A DNA stretch of 64,000 nt from Hymenolepis diminuta (taxonomy: Eukaryota; Platyhelminthes; Cestoda; Cyclophyllidea; Hymenolepididae), in the NCBI GenBank assembly GCA_900708905.1, contig CAADRB010000062.1:653309-717308 (forward strand), read 5' to 3'. How positions within the stretch are numbered: the first letter of the stretch is position 1; each line of letters opens with the position of its first letter. Position numbers and translations under genes: made by a program. This document shows, piece after piece, positions 1 to 14,200 of the stretch. Below the pieces are notes generated by a model. The model was not told where the DNA came from, made no database searches, and was given only the letters and a program-made list of their open reading frames with translations.

Positions 1-3000
1 ACGAGCATCAGCGGTGTACAGTCTGAGTATCTCAACTGAGTATGGATTACCCTGCATAGACTATTAAAAGAGACACAGCTTACCAGGCAATGCATGGCTG
101 CCAATCTGCGACTCTTGTAGAGTGGGAGAGGAATTTGCACCCGATGGCGGCAGAATCTGTGCCTTCCAGTTAGCCATCATCGTCTGCTGCTGCCTCTGGA
201 AATTATCTTTCCAGGGATTCGCCGACGGCGATGATTCTACAAATGCCGAAGGTATCGGTGATCGTCTCGATAGTGATGTTTCCCTCTGAGTAACACTACC
301 TCCACTTCCCCTCCGGGCTGCTCCTCCGTTTGTGACATTGTCAACCTCCGAACAAGCACCATCCAACCAATGAGCACTCTTGTTACCGTCTGGTGAGAGA
401 GTGACTGTGGAGGAAGCAGGGGAAATGGGAGTGTGATGACCGCTGCCGCTGAAGCCATCACCACCAGGCGGATTGAGACGAACTGTGTGATACCAGTCGC
501 CTACATCATAGGGTTTTCGATCGTACGCGAGAAAGAGCTTGGTTTTGCGGAGGGCTGGATACTTGGGACGCTGGTTGTAGTCCTTGATTAAGCTGGAAGG
601 GGAAAGGACGGGAGAGATGATACAGTGCATATTAAGAAGATCGAACTAACAGATTAACAATCAGCAAACGAAGAAACAAGCCAAAGACTCACCTGATTCA
701 GCATACGGGTATCCTATTCAGATGTATGAAATTATATCACAGAAGGTTTTGAATAGAGATCTGTGTAAAAGTAACTTGATTTGATTCTAGCACATAGCAA
801 CTTTTAAGCTATGAAGATGCCGTGTGTTTAACCCAGTGCTACTTTCCTTTTAACAACCTTCGACCTAGCGTATCTCCATAAAATACCGATTCGAAAGATC
901 ATTAAGACAAGCAGGCACCTATAAATTAAAGAGCTCAAAAGAGATTTTTTCTTTCATTACTGAAAGTTTCAAATTTCACTTTCATCAATCAAAGCAGCAT
1001 TGAGAGCTGTCTCAATCTGTTACGTAAAGTGATAAATAATGGCCGAATTGACCTAATAATAGTGATTCTCAAGTCAACTAAAACGAAGCTTTTCCTAAAC
1101 CTCATGCTGGAGCACCTGCGATGACAGTGCTCCTCTCTTAAACATTCGTGGGATGAGTCTTGCAGCTCGTTGCGTATCTAACACATAACCTCCGACTTAA
1201 CTTGATTCAAAAGTGTTTCAGTTTTGCTAAGCTACATAAGTGAAAGAAAAAGAAATCTACAAGAAACTTGGAGCTGATCCTGTTAGTCGCCAAAATATAT
1301 TGAACCTAAATTTAATATATCTAATTCAAGGAAAAAAATATGTAAGGTAAATGGTTCTGTTATAGGATACTCTAAATTAAAACTAACCCATGGGTGATCA
1401 ATACATGCGAGAAAATGTTTTCTTTAATGTGACCCATGTTATCCTCGGAAAACCCGCATTTTTAACGAAACGATATCTAAAAAAATGAAACTATGACACA
1501 ACAAGATGTATACTAATGAACAAAGGGTGGGAAGTGGAACTTAGCAAATTCAACGTCTGGATAGGTTAACTGAATGAAATAAACTATATTATTATTAGAA
1601 AGAAGATAGTTGAAGTTTATGAAAGAAGTAATAATAATAAATATTAAATTTACCGAAATAGCATTCTAGAGCGATTTTGATGAGAAATCCGCATTCCTCC
1701 ACTCCGATTTTGATCGGTTTTAACTAGTACAATTGAAACATCCAATTCATTGATGAATCGAAAAAATACATCAGATTATTTCGTATACTACTAAAACTGG
1801 TCTGTGGAACATATGCATCCGCTTACGAATGGAAAATTCGAACCAATCCAATTTACTACTTAAAAAGCATTCCGGATATAGTGAGAATTGTCAGAATCGG
1901 AATATTTAGCCACGCTCCACAACTTCAACAAAGGGAGATTAAGATGTCATACGTTTCGTCAAGATATAATAAAAAGCAAGAAGCATAGCGTAAATTCTCC
2001 AATACTCTGGTGACAATTGCACCAATGCAACATCAGATAAGACGGATTCAAAACTCACCAATGCATATCCAATTAGTGGAACGACCGACCCTGCATTATT
2101 TAACGGCAGTCTAGAAGACAAAGCCAGGCAAAAAAGGTATGAATGTTATTCTTTAATGCCATATTGGCATGGAGAGTTAGGGCGAAAACGAGGAAATATT
2201 TGAACCAATAAAAATGGGTACATAAGAACAGCATCACTTTTGATGCAATCGATAAAGAAACAAGTCGGAAATTTATATTTGAAGTTTATTCAGGAAAGTA
2301 ATGGAAGCAACATTTCAATAAACGATTTTTTAAAATAATGGTCGAGATTTCACTATGTTGAGAGCATAATTTTAAGGGATGAACAAATTTTACAAGAGGA
2401 TGGAATTATCAAGACGCATTAAAGCACAAAGATGATGATCAGCAGTTGTCAACCACTGACATTAAAGAATATCTAGACTCGAATCTCCAGCATGAACATG
2501 AAATAACATGCATGAACAGATTCAAAGAAATTTTCGCCAATAAGCTTCGATTCGTGCAGCTCTACTCATACAAATAATTCTACTTATTTCTTGATTAATC
2601 AGAAACGGGTCCATATGACTACCTCTTTGCTTTATATCTATAACATACAAATACTAACACTTCCATGCACTTTAGTTTTGCTACTATTGCAACCATCTGA
2701 AGCATGGGAAGTTAGACAGTAACAATGGACATATTATAAATATGTAGATTTTACAAGAACAAATACTTAACAATATACGACACCTACATCACTTAATAAT
2801 GCTTTTATTTTATTTTGATAAGGCAAACATAGGCGGCAACTGAATAAATAAAATGATATAAAAAGCATACTATTTTTGCCGAAACTCACCATGCATCGAC
2901 AAAGGAACGGAAGTCAGTCGAGTATCGACCATCATCGGGTAATTTAGGCGGTGGATCCTCAATAATTTTGCTTAAAATAGCAAATTCAGATTGAGAGCCC

Positions 3001-4021
3001 TTATAGGGAAAGGATTTGAGTGCAAGTTCCACGAGAGATATTCCGAGGGACCAGATGTCGGCTCGAACATCATACTTGAATTTCTCCAGCCTCTCAGGAG
3101 CCATATACCCTATACAACCGAATTGATTAGAATTTGCGATAGAATCTTTCAACTGGCCACTAATCCCGAAATCACAAAGCTTGATATCTCCACCGGAACT
3201 TAATAACATATTTGAAGGTTTAACATCTATAAGGAAGAAGGGAATTAAGAACAAAGAAAGAAAACCTACCTCTGTGCATCATATTGTGCTCTCTTTTGAG
3301 GTAGTCTAGAGCTTTGACAATCTATTAAAGGAGTGATAAATTTAAGGAATGGCAACATACGGAGACTGCAATTTTTCCAAGAACGTATTCAGGAAACGGT
3401 TCCACAGTATCTCTCATAAGAGTATCAAGAGACATAGACATAACCTCCATGCAAATCCAAACTTCAGACTTAAAGAACCGATAAGTAAAAAATTTAATCA
3501 ACCCTACCATCGAAAAGAAAATTCCCATACACTTGACAATATTTGGGCACCCAACACACTTTGTAACTACATCCAGATCCATCATAATACGTTTATTTTC
3601 CGCAACACATGTTGAGGAAACGTGCATCTGTTTGACAGCCATAACAAGATCTTTGCGCGTTTTGTGCCGCATTTTTTTAACCACCCCACATGTTCCTGCA
3701 CCCAGTTGACCTTCGTCAATAAAGTCCTCTTTTGTTGCATTGATTCTTTCGAAGTTATAGCATAAGACGCCACTCTTTTTAAAAAGAATGTCTTTCAACT
3801 GATTTAACTCCAAGTGCTCAGAACCAGGAGGAGTAGATATATCTGGTGGACGACGCCCATGATATGGTGTTGCTGAGGAGGGACGACGTAAAATCACTAA
3901 AAAGTCAATGCTAATGAAATAACCCACAATCTGTTGGCCTCTGACATTTTTGAGGTGCCCGACGTGGTGATTCAACAACACCATTTGTCACGTCTTTGGG
4001 CGCTGAACGAACAAGATTCAT
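1..4021 (-). CDS. MAP2K7: MAP2K7-type (JNKK2/hemipterous) dual-specificity MAP kinase kinase, 3' partial
   Basis: Kinase expected to phosphorylate and activate JNK in the cytoplasm. Exons (minus): 4021-3928, 3896-3508, 3468-3361, 3321-3270, 3226-2890, 592-84, all in phase. Introns of 31, 39, 39 and 43 bp are followed by one of 2.3 kb. From the ATG at 4021: glycine loop GAGTCG about residues 97-102, ATP lysine 120 in AVKQM, HRD 213-215, DFG 233-235, APE 257-259. MAP2K7 signatures are GTCG in the loop, NKRIMMDLDVV and RADIWSLGISLVELA. Residues 25-37 (basic residues, then LIL) could be a JNK-docking D-site, an inference. The exon 592-84 closes the kinase domain (RPKYPAL) and opens a long Ser/Gly/Pro-rich tail. 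The tail passes a donor at 83/82 and leaves the window; an exon beginning at base 35 is possible. Odd point: the activation loop reads DSIANS, with two serines as in MEK1. The frame is open upstream of the ATG to about 4066, so the true start may differ. Confidence 0.9.
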
Positions 4022-6414
4022 TGAAAGCTCTCTAAGAAAATGATTTAAAAATGCCGCCGACAACTAAGAGATGATAAACAAATGATTAAGAAGGAGAGAT
4101 AAGAAAAATACCATAAAAAAGGCACCAAAGTATGATAAAATACAAAATTTCATTTTATGCCATATATTTACATGTTTTTATCATTAAAATTAACTCCTGA
4201 CTCACAATATTGACATACGCGTGACTTGCAACAGAAAAATGTATAACCCATTTCAAGAGTTACATAAATTCACCATCAGGATTCATTCGGTCTTCTCTTC
4301 CTTCCTGTAAACAGTGGATATTTTTAAGTTTATAATGTTCATTGTTTAACCTACGTTGCATTCCAGTCACATCTTCCCGAAAATTGTCTGCATGTAATTT
4401 CTCCTTTATTTATTCTCTTTTCGCACTTCTGTCGGTAAAGGATGATATTGGATAAATCGAGGAATTTGGCACTTATGTATATGATAAAAATACGGTAGCA
4501 TTGCAACTTACCCCTTTTGTCCAAGGGCTTATAATATTTTTGCAGTATTTGCCTCTTAATTATAGCAAACGTTTCAGCCTAGCTGCAATATTCAAATAAT
4601 TTAGAAAATGATCATGGTATTTTGTTATTAAATCTGTTAGAAACATCAGTTTCGCTCAGCGAAAGCCGTAAAGCTACTTACTATCACAAGGAAAATTAAA
4701 TAAAACCATGCAAAATAGACCCTGATTTCGCACTTGGATCAATTTTTTCTGCAGACTAAAAACCGAAAAAAATTTTGGTAATATTTTTCCACTCTCAACA
4801 CTTGATTATTCAAAAGTCCATTTTCGTGACTAAAGAAAAAGTTAGTCAGGTTGAAATCCCAGTGAAAGAAATGTATGCTTCTAACAAACGTGTTCATATT
4901 TATCACACTTTTAAGAGAATTCTTTTGTAATTCGGATTCGGCTTTATTTTACACCCCTATTGCTTATGTTAAAAGCCCACATTCTAAATACAAACTAAAT
5001 ATTGCCTGACCGCTGTCAAAACGGTCTTGGGGGAGAGAAAACATAATTTTAGTTACTTTAATATACTAAGTTATCAAATACTTTTTACTGAATGTTGAAC
5101 TCCTTCATATAATTCATTTTTTATGTGTGACAATCTGCGGTCCAGGCAAAACTAACAGCCAAAACAGCAACAACAGTTATAGAGCAAGACGCCAAAAGTT
5201 CTACTAGGTCAAAATATATCGAAAAATTCACGATGAGGATTCAGGAAAGTAAGAGAGAGCAAAAGAGCAGTGGAGATGAGAGAGAAACGTAGGAGCCGGT
5301 ATATGAAAGGCTTGTGTCCCCGTATGTATATGGAGGAAATGCAAAGACAATTTCGTATGAGTCGTTTGGACAAGAACACGCAAGCGAATATGAGTTCAGT
5401 GTACTTTTAATGAAACGTGGCGGTTACAAAGAGGAGGAAACGGTAAACTCGTTTAAACATGACAGATAGGGTTTTTGAGTAATTGGAGCATGAAAACGTT
5501 ATTGCGGTTTTTCATAGAGAATGCGAAGAAAGAGTAATTTTGAAATTGCATAGGGAGCCATCCTCCATCGTCTACTCGTTGATCATAAGCATAGATTTCA
5601 GTCGAGGAAAAGAAGTGACTCAAATATGTCACCATAAATCAGCACATATAATCATTATGCAGTTTATTTTATTTAGTTTCTGCTTAATGAATAGACGGGA
5701 TAACAAGAAACATGCATAACTAATACTCAGGTTCTCAAGTGCATTGAAACATATATCTGCGAATTTCTTCATGAATTTGACTGATTATTTCCAAATAATG
5801 CACAAAGAATAAAATAAATTATGCTTATTAATGCTTTAGCAAATGAGTGACGATTTTCCACAATGTATGAAATTTGGATGCTAGTGTATTTATACCAAAA
5901 GACTAAATTCAATTAAGAATAAACTTAAGTGCAAAAACAGGCCTATTACAAATTTAGAAAACTTATTAAAATTGTTTTCATGAAATATGAAAACAAATTT
6001 GGGCTGATAGTCATCCATTATTTGATTAATATAAGCGGCCATGTCTCGTTGCAAATGTTGTACTTTTTCACTTATAATATTTAATTCATTTTTTAATTTA
6101 AAAAATTAATAATGAATAATAATTGATAATTATTTAATAATTACCAGTATATGTCTTTTTACTCGCGAAAACTGAAAATTATAGTGATTGTTTGTTTGAG
6201 GTATTGCGCAAGTCAACAAATCGGCTTGGTAACATTTCCTAACCCGCGATTGAGTGAGTATCGTTCACAAGTTTGTAATTTTTCGTTTATGATTTTCTGC
6301 TCTTTTGGCCTTTAATTTGTGCTCTTGGGTACAATCCTCTCCGCTGTGTTATGAGGTTTCGTTATTTTTTTGGGTGAATTCAGTAGTTTAATAATTCATT
6401 ATTTATTTAGAATT
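4022..6414. other. Divergent intergenic region between MAP2K7 and DDX6
   Basis: About 2.4 kb between two head-to-head start codons, so it should hold both promoters and the 5' UTRs. It is A+T-rich apart from a purine-rich, less A+T-rich patch near 5225-5460 with many gag/gaga words, which could be a 5' exon or regulatory DNA. Short open frames at 5453-5719 on both strands look random. No RNA gene or recognisable repeat was seen. Confidence 0.6.
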
Positions 6415-7846
6415 ATGGCAAATAACAATTCAACTGAAAAACTCACTCATGCTCAGTTACCTCTTCCTAAAGATGAAAGACTTAAAACAATTGATGTTAT
6501 GTCCACTAAAGGGAACTCTTTTGAGGACTTCTGTTTGAAGAGAGATTTGCTTAAGGGTTTATATGAAAAGGGTTGGTCGGCTCCTTCCCCAGTGCAAGAA
6601 AGCAGCATACCAATGGCCCTTACTGGTCGTGATATATTGGCCCGTGCAAAGAACGGAACAGGCAAAACTGGTGCATACTTGGTGCCCACTCTTGAACGCA
6701 TAGATCCTAAAATTAACAAACTTCAAGCCCTCATTCTAGTTCCGACTCGCGAGCTGGCACTTCAGACCAGTCAGATTGCTACTGATGTATCGAAATATCT
6801 AGGAATCAATATAATGGTTACAACCGGTGGCACTAATCTCGCTGACGATATTGCGCGTCTAGATGGCGCCGTACATTGCTTGATAGCGACACCTGGTCGT
6901 ATTGTTGATTTTCTTCATCGTTCCATTTTGAAATTGGATCATTGCAGTACACTAGTACTCGATGAGGCTGATAAGCTTTTGTCGACTGGATTTAATGTAA
7001 TTATATCCTTGGTTTACACATTTTTTTCTAGGAAATGATTTTGGACGTTATCAAATCTCTTCCTGAACATAAGCAAATAATGCTATATTCAGCAACATTT
7101 CCTGTTTCGGTTCAGTCGTTTACTAAAGCTCATTTGAAAAATCCATATGAAATTAACTTGATGGAAGAGTTAACTCTTAAAGGCGTCACTCAATATTATG
7201 CGTATGTTCAAGAAAAGCATAAAGTAAGGTGAATTTAGTACTGCTGACTTCATAGGTTCATTGTTTGAATACACTATTCACTAAGCTGCAGATAAATCAA
7301 GCCATTATATTCTGCAATACAGCGCAGCGTGTTGAATTATTGGCTAAAAAAGTAACTGAGCTAGGTTACTCTTGCTATTACATCCATGCGAGAATGTCCC
7401 AGTGCTACAGAAATCGTGTTTTCCATGATTTTCGGGCTGGACATTGCAGAAATCTCGTGTGCACCGACCTCTTTACTCGTGGCATTGACATTCCGTCTGT
7501 CAATGTCGTGATCAACTTCGACTTCCCCAAATATGCGGAAACTTATCTGCATCGAATCGGACGCTCGGGGCGATTCGGTCACCTGGGTGTTGCCATAAAT
7601 CTAATAACTCAAGAGGACTGCAGTGCTCTAAAGGCAATAGAAACTCAGTTGCATACCGAAATTAAGGCTATTCCTAAAGACATAGACAAGCGTCTCTATG
7701 TCTCGGAATACCAGACTGTTTCCAGTCTGGATGAGGAAACTCGTAGAGCTCTCTCGATGGGTTTGGGAATTCCTGAAGAGAGTCCCAGTGAGGTCATTTC
7801 TAGACCCGCTAATACCGTTCCTATTGAAGTCGAGAATAAGGCTTGA
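6415..7846 (+). CDS. DDX6: DDX6/RCK/p54 (Me31B, CGH-1) DEAD-box RNA helicase
   Basis: ATP-dependent RNA helicase that represses translation and supports decapping in P-bodies and germ granules. Exons 6415-6996, 7032-7223, 7256-7846 join in phase to 454 codons plus stop (human about 483 residues). Introns are only 35 and 32 bp. Complete motif set: Q motif ([19 protein letters not shown], about 36-54), motif I AKNGTGKT 78-85, PTREL 110-114, TPGR 159-162, DEAD 183-186, SAT 214-216, TDLFTRGID in RecA domain 2, HRIGRSGR 357-364. [20 protein letters not shown] is near-invariant in the DDX6 subfamily and separates it from eIF4A. The ATG at 6415 is chosen over the in-frame ATG at 6370: it follows an acceptor-like tttatttag, so the upstream codons look like a 5' UTR intron or a trans-splice site. 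The tail after the helicase core is short. Confidence 0.97.
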
Positions 7847-8244
7847 ATAAGCTGAGTTAACTTTTCAAGCATCTAGCATTTGCCAAAATTGTTACTGTTG
7901 CATTTTCAGTTTTGAGATTTATTTTTTTCGACTGTAATCTTTTTGTAACTTGAAGATACCTCTTTAAAATTTTTGTTTACTTACATTTACTATACTCATG
8001 CGAAACTACCCAAGACTTTTGTACGTTTTTCACGGGTTTTGTTAATAAAACTGTTATACTACTAATAAAAGAAGCTTCTTTGTTTCTACGAGGTGTTACA
8101 ATTACATAACTATCTGGTTTTACGGAGTTTGGTTCAGGATTTGGTGAGTTAGCCTTTGATCAAACAAGTTGTTGGGGTTTATTGAAATCAGATAGTACGA
8201 GCTGTAACAAGCAGTTAGTAACCGGGATAGTTTTTGTATTCTAG
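7847..8244 (+). terminator. DDX6 3' UTR with polyadenylation signals, and VPS41 promoter region
   Basis: About 400 bp lie between the DDX6 stop and the VPS41 ATG on the same strand. Two AATAAA hexamers at 8044-8049 and 8064-8069 are good polyadenylation signals for DDX6. That leaves under 200 bp for a VPS41 promoter, unless VPS41 is co-transcribed and trans-spliced. Confidence 0.6.
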
Positions 8245-11200
8245 ATGGCTGAAGTAGGTATTGAAGCTGAGTTTGCTATTGAGGAACCAAGTTTGCGTTG
8301 TCGCCGATTAGAAAATGACTGCCCGAGGTGCTATGAAACCAGCGAGGTAACTTGCTTCGGTGCCCACTATAAATTCATTGTTTTGGGCCACAAGGATGGA
8401 ACGGTGGATATTTTCGATCATCTTGGTCATCGCATTCAAAATGGATCTTACAAAAGGGTTGTTTTCATAAAAGATCATAGATTTTTTATTTAATATGTCA
8501 ATTTCTAAAATACTTTTTAATATTGTAGCACTTTCGACCGGTCAATCAAATTAGCATTTCCGAGGATGGGAACTTTGTGGCTAGTTGTGCTGATGATGGC
8601 TTTGTAAATTGTATTCATTGGAATTTTTATATGATCTATCCCTAGGTTTGTGTGTACAATCTTATGGAACCTGAACAAAGCGAACTTATTAATTTAAGCA
8701 AACCTATAAAATCCATCGCTATTTCTCCAAAATTTTCACGCACCAAGAAGATTATAATTGCCGATAAAAAGGTGAGTATTATTTCAAAATTTCGTTTTCT
8801 TTTTTTGGATGATTCTTGTTTTATAACTTATCGCCGAAATTGGCTGCGTTAAATGAACCGATTTTATCGATTATTTTGGCTGATTAAATTCCATAGAAGT
8901 GCTAATTAAACAGAACAGATGTGTTAAATTAATTCTTTGCTAAACTGATTAATGATTCTAACTTTTACAGATTTATCTCTATTCGCGAGGGCCATTCGGA
9001 CGGCGAAAGTCCGAACAACTGTATGTTCCTCCTGGAGGGGTAGAAGTCATGTCCTGGCGAGGCAACACCCTCATTTGGGCTGACGAATGTGTAAGCCTCA
9101 TAGTAGACCAACTTTTCTCTCTTATGCAAAATTTAACGCCTAATTTTCCCTTTTCTTGTTTTACAGGCTGTGCGTGTCTATAATGTGCACAGAAAACAGC
9201 TCATTAACTTCATTCCTAAGACGAAGACTAATTCTAGGTAAGCATTTTTAGTAGGAGGTGGATTATCGATTTTTAGTGTCGTACAGATACGAGCTGCCCT
9301 CCTCCCTTTTCTTAAGTGGGCGTTAGTTTTCATAGGGGTATTGGAACTAAAATAGACAATTTCAATTAGGCTGAATAGTGCTCATCGCGGTCTTAGTTTT
9401 TGCAGCAAAAATTTGATCAGTTTTAAAGCCAGGTAAACTTCCGTATTTGGAAACATAAATGGAAATTCGCCTGATTCGGATTTCGTCTAATGAAACCTCA
9501 AACTTCTGATAACAATGGATTGAAATCGAGATATTTCTTTTTGCTTATCAAATAAAATATATTTGATAGTGTGGGTAAAAACCGGTGAATGAAATAGGAG
9601 CACTATTATAGAGCACTTAATGGTGATCTAATAACATCTTTTCGTTTTACTTCTCTCAAAACTCTTTAGTAGTACGCTGGAGGGTCGTCCAAAGTGTCAT
9701 CTATCCTGGCATTCAGATACCTGTTTTCTGATTGGCTGGGAGAGGACCGTTCAGGTCTGTCACATTATCACGCCTCCTTTAAACGATCAATCCACTGCAG
9801 GAGACGTCCTTTGGACTTCCACGGCATCCAACGCTGATACTGAATCTATCGCATCAAATTCAACTCTCAACTCCACTTCTGTAATTAGCAGTGTTCTAGG
9901 TGTCAGACAGTACGTCCAACTGACTGTTCAATTCTCTCTACAAGGGGGAGATAATAACGAGGGAAGTGGAGATATCATATGTGGAATCGCATCACATCAG
10001 GGTCGCATTCTTGTTCTTCTCTACTCACCGAGATCTTTTGAAAGTCTTCTTGAAGCCCAAGAAGTCACGGAGGCTAAAGAAGAAATGTTACGTGTAGAAA
10101 AATCGCCACAACTTGTGCTTCTTGATATTGGAGAAGCGTTGACTGCTACTCCCTATTCGACGACGATGAGCGATTTGGATTCTATGCTTGATGTGGATGA
10201 GGAGAATGCTTTTGAAGAGATTAGTCGAGAGGATGTGGATGTGAAAATATCGACTGGTCTGCAAGGGTTAGGCCTGGGTAAGCTTTTACAAATGATGTTT
10301 CTGCCGCAGAAGCATTTTCAAGATCTAACACTATTGTTTTGTTATTTGTAAGCAATACCTAGAAGTTGGTGATTTTTCGTTATTTCTTTCTAAAAGAAAG
10401 ATTTTATTTGTTTCTGATATTCAAACTGCTTTGGTTGTTGCTATTACAGCTCGGTATTTTAAAAACATTTTATAATTGACTTTCTTTGATTTCGTCGAAT
10501 TTCTTTTTGGGATTACCTTTTCAAAGTCTGAATACAAATGGTGAAAAGAAGCGGTATCCTGCCTTGACGACCTCAATCCCTCCATCTCGAGCGAACGACA
10601 TGAAGTTGGGTATATCATGATCTGGCTAATAGCCTCCTACGACTCCCCCAGTGGTTCACTCTGCGTGTAGGCGTGCGGTTCCGTTTGACAGGTTCCAAAC
10701 CTACTTCCAGCATGTTGTAGCTTATAATACTTATTTGTCTTTAGTTCTAGAAGAAGAGCGAGGATTTCGCCCTACGGAAGTCGAGGTTTTTCTGTTTGCT
10801 GCCTTACCCAAAATAGTATCTGTTAAGATATTTATTAGGTTTCTTCTTAATGTTCTTCCGAAAGTAGATTTGTATTGGTCTTAATGTGATGATTTAACAA
10901 TCAGATTTGAGACATCCTAAAGTACGTAATATAATAAGACTGTTATTTGACAGTTAGATTTCTTATAATTTTAAGAATCTTCTTAAGGATACAAGACGTC
11001 AGGACTCTTTCCCAAGTAAAAATTAAAGATTTTCAATGAGATCATTTTTGATGAAACCCGACAACTGCAACAGCTTTGATGCTCCAGCCGAGATTGTTCA
11101 TACTTTGTGTGGTAAAACTAATTACATCAATCTGAGAAATCGATGATTGGCTTACAACACAAAAAACTAAACGCTAAACAAAGTGGAAGCTAATTGAAGA

Positions 11201-14200
11201 GCAGTTAAATAGAAGAAGAAAATTTGAAATAACACGAATGCTAGAGAACACCAATAAATTGTAAAAAAATCATCCGATGGCATCGGAGGTGGTATTTTCA
11301 GTCACTGCATTTGTAATAAGATGATCTATCCTATCATTTAAAGTATAATTTTTTTGCTGTGAAAGTAACTGACATTATTACATTTTTCTACTTTAGTCCG
11401 AATTCTTCGGAGACTGTTTTTCACAGTTCGAGAAAGTGAAATTAATTGTTCACATTGTTTAATTAAGTCTTCAAGTTATGTCTTATTTTCTCATTTCATA
11501 TTTAACTGTTGTCTTGATTAACCTAACGAGTTTTATCATTGCTTCTCCATTTTGTACATAATTCGACGTTCTATAAACTAGTATTTGATTGTCAACACTA
11601 TGTAATTAGTTCTACATTATTAATTATTATACAAATCGCTGCTACTGTTCTCGCTTAAAGAATTTCGTCCAAAAATATCTTGCTTTTGATTAGAGAAAAA
11701 GACGCTATCATTTCTAATATTATTAAATAACAAGATCATACTCCGTTACAGAATGTTCAACTAAGATAGTGTAGTAAAAGAATGCAAGACAAGTTTTGAT
11801 CAATTGGTATGACAAGAAAATTCAATATATATTGATCTTTTCCCTTGTAGCGACCATTTCTGGTGACGACACCCATTTTATCTACTCTCCTATGGATCTG
11901 ATTTGTGTTCAAGCTCTGTCAGCCGATGATCGAATCGACTGGTTTCTGGGACAGGGTATTCCACGACGTGCGCTGCAAATCGCCAGGGAACATCAAAATG
12001 ATTTGGTCAAACATTCGCCCAAGGTTTGGTCCTTTTTACTTTAATGGAAAACTTTTATTACATGTTTTAAATACGAGGAGGGAAAAAAGACTTGTTCGCT
12101 AGACACTTATTGAATGAAAATCAGAGTAGGAGTCTATCAATTACGATGCTGTGGCGCAAATTACAAAGTTGTTTACTGTTGATCTCAGTTTTCGATTATG
12201 CGAGTGTTTTCACTTATATAGTTTGTAGCAGGCAGATCCTATAAAATGACAGACTTATGATTATTAATAGAACATTCTAATCAACGAAAATTGTGTTTAT
12301 TAGCAGCGAAAACATTGATTAAATCATTAGGAGAAAAAATAATTAAATTACAAAATGATTAGACGCTAAACAAAATAAAAGATCAATTGATAAACGTTAA
12401 AATGAAATGAAAGTTGAGTGATTAAGAGAATACATGAGTCGAAAACAATTTCATAAGACATGTATAAAGTCGTCCTTTAAGATAAACATGTGGTCGAAGT
12501 TAATTGCCGCATTTAGGTAAATTTTTCTGCATTTTCTTGAGGAATAGGCAAATTCATTTATCTTTTTCCTGAAATTTTTTAAAATGTATTTCATGCGGGT
12601 TCTTATAAATATACATAGCTATAATCGGTGGATTCAACTATCGAACGAGTTTCGAGCTCACAATCGACAAATCAGATGCCATCGCTAAAACGTAGAAGTT
12701 TCTGTCTGGACTCTTCTATTTTTTAAAATAATTCTCACCAAAGTACGAACTTTGTAGGTCCTGAGAATAGTTTCCCCTGATTCTAGTAAACGTCTTTTAA
12801 ATAATTTCAGACTACTGAAAAGTTGTAGTACATACATCTGTGCTGCTACTCAATAAATGAATGCACTATCAAGATTTCGTCAATGTGGAATGTGAAAGAT
12901 CAATGATTACCTCTTCTTCTAATTTTAGAAACTGGGAATGGATTGTCTGAACAAATTGCTGGAAGAAAAGAATTACACGCTTGCAGCTGGTATCTGCAAT
13001 CTCATTCTTACCGACAAAGAGTCTTGGGAGGAACAAATCTATCGATTTCTTCATCTTGGTCAGCTCCACGTACGTTCAGCACATCTTACTGTTCATTTTC
13101 GCTTATAAATAATGAGAAAGCCTTATTAATTGTAATCAGTAATAGACTGTTTAAGTTGGAGAATGAATTAGTGTTTACACAGTGTGTGCACACACTTCTA
13201 TTAAGTCAGAGGTCGCTCATCGGTACACTTGGGACGTTTTAACCCTTCTCGATTAAACTTCCGTTGGACTACTAGCGTTACTATCAATTAGCCGAAAACC
13301 ATTCCTATAACATCACGTTAAAGTGAGTATAGTTTTTTGCTGACGATTCTTGCTATTTTTCGTTTTTAAAATATTTTTAGGTTCTGGTGCCTTTCTTGTC
13401 AAAAAACAAGGAGCTAATCAGCCGCTCTACTTACGTGGTCATTTTAATTGATCTTCTCAACAAATCACCTAAAATGTTCCTCCAAAAAGTCAGTGACTGG
13501 CCACCTGGTCTCGGTCTTTATCCCATCGATCCACTGATTGCAGCTGTGCAGGAAAAGATTGCTCCGTTTTCAAATCAAGGTATGTCGGAAATTGGGGATT
13601 AGATACTGATTACCTCTGGCTCACCAATAATCTTCCACTAATTCTAGACATCTTCGCAATTGTCAGTCAGAATCAAGATGTACATGCTCTATTCCGTTCG
13701 TTAATCCTACTGTATGGGAGCTCGGATGAACCAGAAAAGGGTCTAGAATTTTCTATCAAACTTAAGGACATGGGAGTCTTCGATCTTCTCAGACGTCATC
13801 TACTGCCCCAAGATCAGACAGATGGTCGGTTCAGTGCCGTCGTGCGTCAACAAATCATTCCCCTGTGTCAAATCGATACTCCTCAGGCTATCTCCCTAAT
13901 GATTGATTGTATGCAAGAGTTACCTGTAAGTTATGCCCCGAATAAGTATCCAAGGTTAAGGCCATCTGATCCCAACCTAACTGTTCAGTCTTAAATTGTA
14001 GGTAGAGTTTGTAGTTCAGGAGTTGGAATCTCAACCAAAAATACTTTTCAAAGTATGCCACCCTTCAGAAATTACTAGTTTATAATCTTACTGAGCGATA
14101 TTATCTTTTATTTCCTACTCTTGCAGTATCTAGATGCCCTGCATATGCGCAATCCCCGAGCTGCTTTACCGCACACTCATCGATTGGTGAAACTGTACGC

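Noticed and set aside
6370..6414. Upstream ATG giving a 15-residue longer DDX6
   Set aside because: The extension is non-conserved and contains an acceptor-like tttatttag directly before the second ATG, so it is more likely a 5' UTR intron or trans-splice region.
10560..10610. Possible extra VPS41 exon reading LTTSIPPSRANDMKLG before a GTATAT donor
   Set aside because: Its donor phase fits the next exon, but no acceptor gives the phase needed after the exon ending at 10277. Joining 10277 directly to 11851 is in phase and matches the family spacing.
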